From positions 563,042 to 627,041 of the forward strand of contig NZ_JACHJI010000002.1 of the NCBI RefSeq assembly GCF_014203535.1: 64,000 nt of DNA. The letters are read 5' to 3'. The notes beneath the pieces were generated by a model. The model had not been told where the DNA came from. It saw nothing but the letters and a program-made list of their open reading frames with translations, and made no database searches. Below, piece by piece: positions 56,924 through 64,000 of the stretch. Made by a program: the position numbers and the translations under genes. This stretch comes from Streptomyces griseomycini. GTDB lineage: Bacteria; Actinomycetota; Actinomycetes; Streptomycetales; Streptomycetaceae. The first letter of the stretch is position 1. Every line of letters starts with the position of its first letter.

Positions 56924-57901
56924 CTAAGCGGGTGGGACGGGAACGTCCCGGTGCCGGTCCCGCGTCCCGGTCGCCTCGGCGTGCTCGGTGGCGCCGGGCA
57001 CCAGGCGGAGCGGCGGGCGGGGACACGGGGTCACGGCGTGTGCGTCACCGTGCCGCGGCGCGCCGTTGTCCGCGGTCGAACGGTGGCCCACCGCCCCGTC
57101 CGGCTGGTCGGCGGGGGCGTGGGGTGCCGGGGCCGGCTCGGTGTGCGCGGCGCCCCGCGGGGCGCCGTGTCCCTCGCCGCCGCGCGTCGTGCCGTCGGCG
57201 TCGACGGTGTCGACGGAGGCGGAGGCGTCCGGGCCGAACGCGACGGGCGCCACGGCTCCGGCCCGTCCCTGCGGGACGGACGACGCGTCGGCCGACGGCG
57301 GCGGCGGAGCGGTCGGGGTTTCCGGCCGCGGCGCGGGCGCCTCCGGCTCCGGGCCGGGCGTGATCGGCGCGGGGAGGGCGTGCCCCGGAACGGCGGGCGG
57401 CCCCGGGAGGTACGGCAGCGGAGCGGGCCGCGTCAGGCCGGGCAGCGCGGGCAGTTCCTCCGGCGACACGGCCGACCGGCCCGTCACCGCGCCCACCAGC
57501 TCCCCGACCGGCCGTACGACCCGCTCCCCCACGGACCGGCCCAGGGTGCCGAGCGGCAGAGGGACCGGGTCGGCCGCCGGCGTCCCCACGGCCTCGCTCT
57601 TCCGGGAGTCGGCCGGCGGGGTCCGGCCGGCGACCGGCCGGGCCCCGCCGTTCAGCTTCGCCGTCCGGGCGCTGTTCACCGGATCGGGCACCGCGGTCCC
57701 GACCGTCCCGGCGGTTCCAGTGGAGGGAGAGACCGGGGCCGTCTCCCCCGGCATGCCGTCCGCCGCCTGTGCCCGCTCCCCGCACAGCATCCCGAGCACG
57801 AACACCGCACCCACCAGCAGCGCCACTTCGAGCGCACGCCGCCCGACCGCCGTGCGCATCGTGCGCAGAGCGGCACCGGACAACGCTGCTGACCAGGTCA
57901 A
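56924..57901 (-). CDS. Secreted or membrane-anchored Pro/Ala-rich protein of unknown function
   Basis: This protein of about 325 residues has a basic start, a hydrophobic segment (ALEVALLVGAVFVLGMLCG) and a cleavage-like AQAADG. A long Pro/Thr/Ala-rich mature region follows, with one hydrophilic helix pair (LGRSVGERVVRPVGELVGAV). The end is His- and Pro-rich. TTG 57901 follows GGGAGGA at about 10 nt; ATG 57859 is an alternative that still keeps the signal. No family was recognised. Confidence 0.65.
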   Translation of the reverse strand: MTWSAALSGAALRTMRTAVGRRALEVALLVGAVFVLGMLCGERAQAADGMPGETAPVSPSTGTAGTVGTAVPDPVNSARTAKLNGGARPVAGRTPPADSRKSEAVGTPAADPVPLPLGTLGRSVGERVVRPVGELVGAVTGRSAVSPEELPALPGLTRPAPLPYLPGPPAVPGHALPAPITPGPEPEAPAPRPETPTAPPPPSADASSVPQGRAGAVAPVAFGPDASASVDTVDADGTTRGGEGHGAPRGAAHTEPAPAPHAPADQPDGAVGHRSTADNGAPRHGDAHAVTPCPRPPLRLVPGATEHAEATGTRDRHRDVPVPPA

Positions 57902-58083
57902 GAGGGGGCGGTTCCTCCCGGGCGGCGGGACGGGCGGGGGGGACGCCTCACCCGCCGGAATCGAACGGCGCCGATCCTCGCACGCGGCTCCGGAGGGTGC
58001 GCAAGTCCTCCGTCACCGATGGCTGGTCATGTCCGTTTTCGCCGGCCCACCGCGTCCGACGGCCCCTCCAGGAAGGGAACCGC

Positions 58084-59250
58084 TCACGCCGCGTCCGGTA
58101 TCGGCAACGGCCGCTTCTCGATCGCCGCCGCCATCACCTCCGGGAACAGATCGGGCGTGCAGGCGAACGCCGGCGCGCCCAGCCCGGCCAACGCCGCCGC
58201 GTGTTCGCGGTCGTACGCGGGCGCACCCTCGTCGGACAGCGCGAGCAACGCCACGAACTGCACCCCCGAGGCCTTCATCGCCGCGACCCGCTTGAGCATC
58301 TCGTCGCGTATCCCCCCCTCGTAGAGGTCGCTGATCAGCACGACCACCGTCTCCGCGGGCCGGGTGATCTGCGACTGGCAGTACGCCAGTGCCCGGTTGA
58401 TGTCCGTACCGCCGCCGAGCTGCGTGCCGAACAGCACGTCCACCGGGTCGTCGAGCTGGTCGGTGAGGTCGACGACCGCCGTGTCGAAGACGACGAGCCG
58501 CGTGCTGATCGACCGCATGGACGCGAGCACCGCCCCGAACACCGACGCGTGGACGACGGACGCCGCCATCGACCCGGACTGGTCGATGCACAGGACGACC
58601 TCCTTCTTCACCGACTGCGAGGCACGCCCGTAGCCGACCAGCCGCTCCGGCACGACCGTCCGGTGCTCCGGGAGGTAGTGCTTGAGGTTGGCCGCGATCG
58701 TGCGGTTCCAGTCGATGTCGTGGTGGCGCGGCCGGCCGGTGCGGGCGCTGCGGTCGAGGGCGCCGGTGAGGGTGGCCCGGGTGCGGGTGGCGAGCCGCCG
58801 CTCCAGGTCCTCGACGACCTTGCGCACGACCGCCCGTGCCGTCTCCCTGGTCGTCTCCGGCATCACCTTGTTGAGCGACAGCAGCGTGCCGACGAGATGG
58901 ACGTCGGCCTCGACCGCCTCGAGCATCTCGGGTTCCAGCAGGAGGGTGGACAGTCCGAGCCGGTCGATGGCGTCACGCTGCATGACCTGGACGACGGAGG
59001 AGGGGAAGTAGGTCCGGATGTCCCCGAGCCAGCGCGCCACCGACGGCGCCGACGCCCCGAGGCCCGCCGAACGCTCACGCCCCCCTTGCCCCTGTGGTCT
59101 GTCCCCCTTGCCGTAGAGCGCGGAGAGGGCACCGTCCATCGCGGCGTCCCGCCCGGACAGCGCGCACCCGGTCCCGTCGGCCGCGTCCCCTCCGAGCACG
59201 AGCCGCCACCGCCGCAGCCGTTCCCCCGCCGGGTCCGTCGTGGTCGTCAT
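58084..59250 (-). CDS. VWA-domain protein of a MoxR-type locus
   Basis: The N-terminal half of this 388-residue protein is helical. The C-terminal half is a von Willebrand factor A domain with a complete MIDAS: D224-Q-S-G-S228 (VVLCIDQSGSMAASVVHASV), a Thr in LGGGTDINRALAY and an Asp in VVLISDLYEGG. MoxR ATPases and VWA proteins act together as metal-dependent chaperone or remodelling pairs. It is the last gene of the MoxR operon and its ATG overlaps the stop of a 23-codon ORF. Confidence 0.92.
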   Translation of the reverse strand: MTTTTDPAGERLRRWRLVLGGDAADGTGCALSGRDAAMDGALSALYGKGDRPQGQGGRERSAGLGASAPSVARWLGDIRTYFPSSVVQVMQRDAIDRLGLSTLLLEPEMLEAVEADVHLVGTLLSLNKVMPETTRETARAVVRKVVEDLERRLATRTRATLTGALDRSARTGRPRHHDIDWNRTIAANLKHYLPEHRTVVPERLVGYGRASQSVKKEVVLCIDQSGSMAASVVHASVFGAVLASMRSISTRLVVFDTAVVDLTDQLDDPVDVLFGTQLGGGTDINRALAYCQSQITRPAETVVVLISDLYEGGIRDEMLKRVAAMKASGVQFVALLALSDEGAPAYDREHAAALAGLGAPAFACTPDLFPEVMAAAIEKRPLPIPDAA

Positions 59251-59318
59251 GCGCTCCTCCCCCTGTCGTCGCCGGTGTCACCGGTGTCGTGGTGTCGCCG
59301 TGGTCGTGGGTCCGTCAT
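59247..59318 (-). CDS. Possible 23-residue bridging ORF between the DUF5682 and VWA genes
   Basis: The ATG overlaps the DUF5682 stop (ATGA) and its own stop overlaps the VWA start (ATGA), so it exactly fills the gap. It reads MTDPRPRRHHDTGDTGDDRG, then RSA, a polar Asp/Arg/His-rich peptide. It may act only to hand ribosomes from one gene to the next. Confidence 0.35.
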   Translation of the reverse strand: MTDPRPRRHHDTGDTGDDRGRSA

Positions 59319-61687
59319 CGCGCCGCCTCCGCCAGGCCGGCACGCGCTTCCCCGTCGCCCCCGTCCAGCCCCAGCAGCAGCCGCACGACCGGCAGCACGG
59401 CGTCCGCGCGCGCGTCGTCCAGGCCGGGCGCGAAGCCGGGTGTGCCGGAACCGGCGGCCGCCGCGCTCCCCCGCCTCCCGGGTCCGCGCCGGACCAGTTC
59501 GCCGAGGGTGCGCCGCACCCCTGGCTCGTACGCCGAGAACGTCCGCCGCAGCAGCGGCAGTACGTCCGTGAACGCCTCCGCCGGGACCCCCGTCAGCCAC
59601 GCGTCGACCAGCCCGAGCAGCCGCTCGTCGTGGACCAGCAGCATCCCGCCCCCGGAACCGCCGCCGACGAAGCCCTCGATCCACGCGGCCGCGTCCGCCG
59701 GCGGCGTGCCCGGTGACAGCACCAGGCCCATCAGCCGCGCCGCCTCGTCCTGTGCCAGTTCCCCGTCGTCCAGCAGCAGCCGTACGGACCGCCCCCGCAG
59801 GACGCCGGGCACGGTGTCCCTCGCGGTGAGCGTCCGCAGCACCGACTGCCAGCGGGCGCGCAGGTTCCCGTGGCCGGGGGCGGGGGCGTCGCCGAGGAGG
59901 CCCACCGCCCCGTGCACCGCGTCGAGATGGCGCCGCATCTCCTCGGCGGCGTCCGCGTCCAGCCCGGCGCAGGCCGGAGGCAGCCCGACGAAGACCCGCT
60001 CGGCGAGGCCGGCGGCGACCTCGGCCAGCGCCGCGGTGTCCGTGCCGCGCACGTCGCCGTAGCGCAGCGAGCGGACCAGGGCGGGCAGCGCCTGGGCGAG
60101 GTGCCCGACGTCCGTGTCCAGGGCGGCGCGGTCGGCGAGGATCCGCATCACCGTCGGCAGCGCGTCGGACAGCTCGGCCAGCAGGCAGCGCTCGGCGAGC
60201 CCGGTGACCTCGGCGAGGCCCTGCGCGGCGACGGCGTCCGCCTCGGCCCTGGCCGTCGCGGCGGCCAGCACGGTCGTCCCCCACACCCCGGCCTCGGCGA
60301 TCCGTACGGACAGCTCCGGCTCCCAGCGCAGCCGCCAGGTCTCCCGGAAGGTGCCCGTGCTCCCGCGCGAGGCGGCCGGCTCGCCCCAGGCGACGCCGAG
60401 CAACCGCAGCCGGTGCAGCAGTCTGCTGCGCCCGGCGTCGGTCTCCTTGCGCAGGTCGAGCTCCAGTTCCCGCTCCGCGGCCTCCGGTTTCAGCCGCAGC
60501 CGGCGCTGGATCCGCGCGAGGTCCCGCTGCAGCGGCACGGCGGGCGCCGTCGCCGGCACCTCCCCCAGCACGTCCCCGACGACCAGCCGGTCGTGCACCA
60601 GCGCCAGCGGCACGTCGGAGCCCTCGCACATCACCGCCCGTACCGCGTCGGTCGTCTCGCCCAGCCCGGGCAGCGGACGGCCCCGCAGCGCGGCCAGTGT
60701 CCCCGCCAGCCGTACGGCCTCGATGACGTGCGCGGACGACACGATCCGGTCCTCGTCCCGCAGCAGCCCCGCCACCTTGGTCATCCACCGCTCGACCGGC
60801 CGGTCCGGGGCGCCGAACAGGTGCCCGTACCAGCCCGGGGAGTCGATGCCCGCCCCGTACCCGCTCACCCGGGACAGCCTGCGGTTGGTCCAGGGCACCC
60901 AGGTCATGTCCGTCTTGACCTTGGGCAGCCCCTTCAGCAGGGCCCGGTCGGCGGCGACGGTGGCCTTCCGCCGCAGCGCGGGCACGTGCCAGGCCCCGCA
61001 CACCACGGCCACGCCGTCCTCGAACTCCCGCCGGGCCGCCCGGACCTGGAGCCGCATGTACGCCTCGCGCACCGGGTCCCGGTCGTGCCCCCCGCTGCCG
61101 TACGTCTCCCGCAGCGCCGTCATGGCCTCTTCCAGCGCGGTGAACGGCGCGAGCGCGTCGCCCTCTCCCACGCCCCGGTGCTCGACGACGTCCTCCCACC
61201 ACCGCTCGGGATCGTCGTACCCGGCGGCGCCGGCGAGCACCCCGAGCGGATCGACCCGTGCGTCGGCGCCCGGTCCGGCGTCCCCGGAACCGGGGACGGG
61301 GCCGTCCCCGTCCTCCGCCCCGTCCTTCCTCCACGCCAGCGTGTGGGCGGCCGGCAGGTCGATGAAGCGGGCCGGGACTCCGTGCTCCAGCGCCCAGCGG
61401 ATCGCGACCCACTCCGGGGAGAACCCGGCCAGCGGCCAGAAGGCCGAGCGGCCGGGCTCGTCCACGGCGTGGGCGAGCAGGGCGACCGGCGGCCGCATGT
61501 CCTCCTCGGCGGCGAGCGGGATCAGCGGGTCGGCCTCGGGCGGGCCCTCGATCAGCACGATCCCCGGCCGGACCTCCTCCAGCGCCGCCCGCACCGCCCG
61601 TGCCGACCCCGGCCCGTGGTGCCGTACGCCGAGCAGATGCGACCCCGCGGGGGACGCGCTCCCCTCCGTGCGGTCAACGCCCGTCAC
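59315..61687 (-). CDS. DUF5682 family protein
   Basis: This 790-residue protein starts LLGVRHHGPGSARAVRAALE and EVRPGIVLIEGPPEADPLIP, the opening that marks the DUF5682 (formerly ChaN/TraB-like) proteins found beside MoxR and VWA genes. Another conserved block is VVCGAWHVPALRRKA. The His and Glu residues in these blocks recall TraB/ChaN/EreA-type folds, so an enzyme is conceivable. GTG 61687 has GGGGA upstream. It lies between the AAA+ and VWA genes of one operon. Confidence 0.85.
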   Translation of the reverse strand: MTGVDRTEGSASPAGSHLLGVRHHGPGSARAVRAALEEVRPGIVLIEGPPEADPLIPLAAEEDMRPPVALLAHAVDEPGRSAFWPLAGFSPEWVAIRWALEHGVPARFIDLPAAHTLAWRKDGAEDGDGPVPGSGDAGPGADARVDPLGVLAGAAGYDDPERWWEDVVEHRGVGEGDALAPFTALEEAMTALRETYGSGGHDRDPVREAYMRLQVRAARREFEDGVAVVCGAWHVPALRRKATVAADRALLKGLPKVKTDMTWVPWTNRRLSRVSGYGAGIDSPGWYGHLFGAPDRPVERWMTKVAGLLRDEDRIVSSAHVIEAVRLAGTLAALRGRPLPGLGETTDAVRAVMCEGSDVPLALVHDRLVVGDVLGEVPATAPAVPLQRDLARIQRRLRLKPEAAERELELDLRKETDAGRSRLLHRLRLLGVAWGEPAASRGSTGTFRETWRLRWEPELSVRIAEAGVWGTTVLAAATARAEADAVAAQGLAEVTGLAERCLLAELSDALPTVMRILADRAALDTDVGHLAQALPALVRSLRYGDVRGTDTAALAEVAAGLAERVFVGLPPACAGLDADAAEEMRRHLDAVHGAVGLLGDAPAPGHGNLRARWQSVLRTLTARDTVPGVLRGRSVRLLLDDGELAQDEAARLMGLVLSPGTPPADAAAWIEGFVGGGSGGGMLLVHDERLLGLVDAWLTGVPAEAFTDVLPLLRRTFSAYEPGVRRTLGELVRRGPGRRGSAAAAGSGTPGFAPGLDDARADAVLPVVRLLLGLDGGDGEARAGLAEAAR

Positions 61688-61820
61688 AGGGTCCCCCTCG
61701 CCGCCGGGCCCGACCGGCGTCCTCGGCCCCGCCCGCACGCCGGTCCGCCCCGGTCCCGCGGGCCTGTGCACCCGGGGCCGCTGCTCTCCTGCGCTTTCCG
61801 CCCCACATCGAGGTGTTCAC
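61674..61820 (-). CDS. Possible 48-residue basic ORF between the MoxR and DUF5682 genes
   Basis: A GTG overlaps the MoxR stop (GTGA), and the frame ends 14 bp inside the DUF5682 gene. It reads VNTSMWGGKRRRAAAPGAQA and is rich in Arg, Gly and Ala. Coupling at both ends suggests a bridging role, but composition alone could explain the openness. Confidence 0.3.
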   Translation of the reverse strand: MNTSMWGGKRRRAAAPGAQARGTGADRRAGGAEDAGRARRRGGPCDGR

Positions 61821-62986
61821 GCGCTCACCTCCCGGCAGGCCCGGTAGAAGTCCTTCCAGTCGTCGCGCTCGCGGACGACGGTCTCCAGGTACTCCTGCCA
61901 GACGACGCGGTCCGCCGCCGGGTCTCGGACGACCGCGCCGAGGATGCCCGCGGCGACGTCCCCGGCCCGCAGCACGCCGTCGCCGAAGTGGGCGGCGAGC
62001 GCCAGCCCGTTGGTGACGACGGAGATCGCCTCGGCGGTCGACAGCGTGCCGCTGGGCGACTTCAGCTTCGTCCGGCCGTCGGTGGTGATCCCGTCGCGCA
62101 GCTCCCGGAAGACGGTGACGACACGGCGGATCTCGTCGATGCCGTCGGGCACGGCCGGCAGGTCGAGGGAGCGGCCGATCTGGTCCACCCGGCGCGAGAC
62201 GATGTCGACCTCCGCCTCGGGGGTCTCCGGCAGCGGTAGCACCACGGTGTTGAAGCGGCGGCGCAGGGCGCTGGACAGGTCGTTGACCCCGCGGTCGCGG
62301 TCGTTGGCCGTGGCGATCAGGTTGAAACCGCGGACCGCCTGCACCTCCTGGCCCAGCTCCGGTATCGGCAGGGTCTTCTCCGACAGGATGGTGATGAGCG
62401 TGTCCTGGACGTCGGCCGGGATGCGGGTCAGCTCCTCGACGCGGGCCGTCATCCCCTCCGCCATGGCCCGCATCACCGGACTGGGCACCAGGGCGTCGCG
62501 GCTGGGGCCGTGGGCGAGCAGCCGGGCGTAGTTCCAGCCGTAGCGGATGGCCTCTTCCGGGGTGCCGGCCGTGCCCTGCACCAGCAGGGTCGAGTCGCCG
62601 CTGACCGCCGCGGCCAGGTGCTCGGACACCCACGTCTTCGCGGTGCCGGGCACGCCGAGCAGCAGCAGGGCGCGGTCGGTGGCGAGGGTGGTCACGGCGA
62701 CCTCGACGATGCGGCGCGGACCGACGTACTTCGGCGTGATCACCGTGCCGTCCGGCAGCGTGCCGCCGAGCAGGTAGGTCGCCACGGCCCACGGCGAGAG
62801 CCGCCAGCGGGCCGGGCGCGGACGGTCGTCCTGCGCCGCCAGCGCGGCGAGTTCGGCGGCGTAGGCGTCCTCCGCGTGCGGGCGCAGCGCCTCCGCCGTG
62901 CGGGTGGGACGGGTGGCGCCCGTGTTCGCGGGCGCGGAGCCGCTCTGACTCGGGTCGACGGACGTCGGTTCAACGGACGCGGACAT
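61817..62986 (-). CDS. MoxR-type AAA+ ATPase
   Basis: This 389-residue protein has Walker A at residues 111-118 (LLLLGVPGTAKTWVSEHLAA) and a Walker B-equivalent that reads ARVEELTRIPADVQ, with Glu-Glu in place of the usual Asp-Glu. Sensor 1 lies in FNLIATANDRDRGVNDLSSA and the arginine finger in LRRRFNTVVLPLPE. Such ATPases work with VWA proteins to remodel target proteins. ATG 62986 has GGAGGGGG upstream. It leads the operon and is divergent from the SWIM gene across a perfect inverted repeat. Confidence 0.92.
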   Translation of the reverse strand: MSASVEPTSVDPSQSGSAPANTGATRPTRTAEALRPHAEDAYAAELAALAAQDDRPRPARWRLSPWAVATYLLGGTLPDGTVITPKYVGPRRIVEVAVTTLATDRALLLLGVPGTAKTWVSEHLAAAVSGDSTLLVQGTAGTPEEAIRYGWNYARLLAHGPSRDALVPSPVMRAMAEGMTARVEELTRIPADVQDTLITILSEKTLPIPELGQEVQAVRGFNLIATANDRDRGVNDLSSALRRRFNTVVLPLPETPEAEVDIVSRRVDQIGRSLDLPAVPDGIDEIRRVVTVFRELRDGITTDGRTKLKSPSGTLSTAEAISVVTNGLALAAHFGDGVLRAGDVAAGILGAVVRDPAADRVVWQEYLETVVRERDDWKDFYRACREVSA

Positions 62987-63043
62987 GGCTGAGTCCCCCT
63001 CCAGCTCGGCTGGCTCGGATCTGCCACCCACCGTGCACCACAC

Positions 63044-63097
63044 CACTGACAATCGCTCTGACCTGCCATTACGTGTCCGCCGGAGCGATTGTCAGTG
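63044..63097. repeat. Perfect 15-bp inverted repeat in the divergent MoxR/SWIM promoter region
   Basis: CACTGACAATCGCTC (63044-63058) is matched exactly by GAGCGATTGTCAGTG (63083-63097), with 24 bp between. Read toward either operon the same 15-mer is met. The right arm covers the -35 to spacer zone of the SWIM promoter. Two divergent copies of one regulator site or one sigma-specific element are the likely explanations. Confidence 0.8.
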
Positions 63098-63105
63098 CCG
63101 GGGCA

Positions 63106-63111
63106 TACCTT
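63106..63111 (+). promoter_or_regulatory. -10 box (TACCTT) for a leaderless SWIM transcript
   Basis: TACCTT ends 7 nt before the ATG at 63119 and no ribosome site is present. Confidence 0.5.
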
Positions 63112-63118
63112 CGACGGC

Positions 63119-64000
63119 ATGACTCAGCAGGGGGTGCGCTGGACCGCGGACCAGGTGCTGGCACTGGCGCCTGACACCGCGTCACGCAAAGCGGGAAGCG
63201 AACTCGGCGCGGCCGGTCCGTGGTCGGAGGCCGGCAGTTCCGACGAGGGGGCGGTGTGGGGGCTGTGCAAGGGCAGCGGCAGCGAGCCGTACCGGACGGT
63301 CGTCGACGTCGCGGACGCCTCCGGGCCCGCGTACACGTGCAGTTGCCCGAGTCGTAAGTTCCCGTGCAAGCACGCGCTCGGTCTGCTGCTGCTCTGGGCG
63401 GGCGGGGACGGGGTGGTGCCGCGGGCGGGGGCTCCGGAGTGGGCGGAGCAGTGGCTCGCGGGCCGACGCGGGCGCGCGGAGCGGAAACGGACCGCGGACT
63501 CCTCGGGTTCCCCGTCCGGGTCCGCCGACCCGGAGGCGGCACGGCGCAGGGCGGAGCGCCGGGCCGAGCGGGTCACCGCGGGCGCGGCGGAGCTGGAGCA
63601 GCGCCTGGCGGACCTGCTCCGCGGTGGTCTGGCCGCGGCGGAGCAGCCCGGGTACGGCCTGTGGGAGGAGACGGCGGCCCGCATGGTCGACGCCCAGGCG
63701 CAGGGGCTGGCCGCCCGGGTGCGGGAGTTGGGGGCGATCCCGGGCACCGGGCCGGGCTGGCCGGTGCGGCTGCTGGAGGAGTGCGCGCTGCTCCACCTCC
63801 TCGACCAGGGCTGGCTGCGCCGCGAGCGGCTGCCGGAGGGCCTCGCCGCGACGGTCCGCTCCCGCGTCGGCCTGCCCTCCTCGGCGGACGGCCCGCCGGT
63901 GCGGGACCGCTGGCTGGTACTCGCCCAGTACGACACGGCGGACTCCCGCCTGACGACCCGCCGCGTCTGGCTGTACGGCACCGACTCGCGGCGCACGGCG
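63119..64000 (+). CDS. SWIM zinc-finger protein, N-terminal 294 residues (continues past the window)
   Basis: The ATG at 63119 opens a frame that stays open to the right edge. A SWIM zinc finger is complete at C74-x-C76-x6-C83-x-H85 (AYTCSCPSRKFPCKHALGLL), preceded by the usual beta strands (VWGLCKGSGSEPYRTVVDVA). A helical section follows (RVTAGAAELEQRLADLLRGG and ARMVDAQAQGLAARVRELGA). SWIM domains bind DNA or protein. Genes of this type sit next to MoxR/DUF5682/VWA genes in Streptomyces, from memory. The start appears leaderless. Confidence 0.9.
   Translation, partial: MTQQGVRWTADQVLALAPDTASRKAGSELGAAGPWSEAGSSDEGAVWGLCKGSGSEPYRTVVDVADASGPAYTCSCPSRKFPCKHALGLLLLWAGGDGVVPRAGAPEWAEQWLAGRRGRAERKRTADSSGSPSGSADPEAARRRAERRAERVTAGAAELEQRLADLLRGGLAAAEQPGYGLWEETAARMVDAQAQGLAARVRELGAIPGTGPGWPVRLLEECALLHLLDQGWLRRERLPEGLAATVRSRVGLPSSADGPPVRDRWLVLAQYDTADSRLTTRRVWLYGTDSRRTA

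Overview
The window reads as a piece of a Streptomyces chromosome. G+C is very high with strong third-position GC bias, GTG starts are common, several genes begin directly after a -10 box (leaderless), and the gene order is a conserved actinobacterial core. From memory it resembles the Streptomyces coelicolor interval between sdhCDAB and sucCD. There is no prophage, CRISPR array, rRNA or tRNA, and no complete IS element.

Layout. 1-443: start of a secreted GH20-like protein, cut by the window edge. 539-1225: OHCU decarboxylase. 1398-4819: sdhCDAB with a terminator. 4975-5595: Uma2-type nuclease-fold protein. 5.6-9.5 kb is a small accessory patch: a decayed minus-strand reading frame, two perfect TTGAAC-N2-GTTCAA operators, a membrane protein, a DCC-family protein, a leaderless TetR regulator, a broken MMPL transporter and a Cys-less isochorismatase-like protein. 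9.5-13.5 kb: metallophosphoesterase, small membrane protein, D-Ala-D-Ala carboxypeptidase and a YihY-type membrane protein. 13.9-17.7 kb: a four-gene set matching the mycobacterial decaprenylphosphoryl-arabinose pathway (UbiA-type phosphoribosyltransferase, PAP2 phosphatase, DprE1, DprE2). 17.8-22 kb: 2H phosphoesterase, trpS, then an ECF sigma factor, its membrane partner and a secreted membrane-anchored protein. The sigma gene and the last gene share the same promoter element. 22.1-25.3 kb: glyA behind a ZTP (pfl) riboswitch, then a glutathionylspermidine-synthase-like enzyme with a lipoprotein. 25.5-28.6 kb: a MocR regulator divergent from two AhpD-like proteins and a PEP-mutase-family enzyme. 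28.6-35.8 kb: an operon for choline oxidation to glycine betaine and quaternary-amine import. 36-39.5 kb: three envelope or unknown proteins, two of which share a STFAIG motif. 39.8-44.4 kb: mdh, an XRE/DUF2690 protein, a DUF3017 protein and folD. 44.7-47.3 kb: a small membrane protein, a wrecked Ser/Thr kinase gene and an APH-fold protein. 47.5-49.7 kb: purN-purH. 50-54 kb: membrane proteins and a HTH/sigma-like protein. 54.1-56.2 kb: sucCD. 56.2-57.9 kb: hairpin-rich spacer, a micro-ORF and a secreted or anchored protein. 58.1-64.0 kb: a divergent VWA / DUF5682 / MoxR-AAA+ and SWIM zinc-finger locus, cut by the right edge.

How the parts work together. sdh, sucCD and mdh supply three TCA steps. 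glyA, folD, purH and purN form a one-carbon/purine group, and the ZTP riboswitch ties glyA to 10-formyl-THF supply. The choline/betaine operon is an osmoprotection module. The less-described candidates are the SWIM-MoxR-DUF5682-VWA locus with its perfect 15-bp inverted repeat, the ECF circuit with twin promoters, the decaprenylphosphoryl-arabinose cassette in an organism without a mycolyl-arabinogalactan wall, and the STFAIG protein pair. All functional calls come from reading the sequence and from memory of the families. No database search was run.
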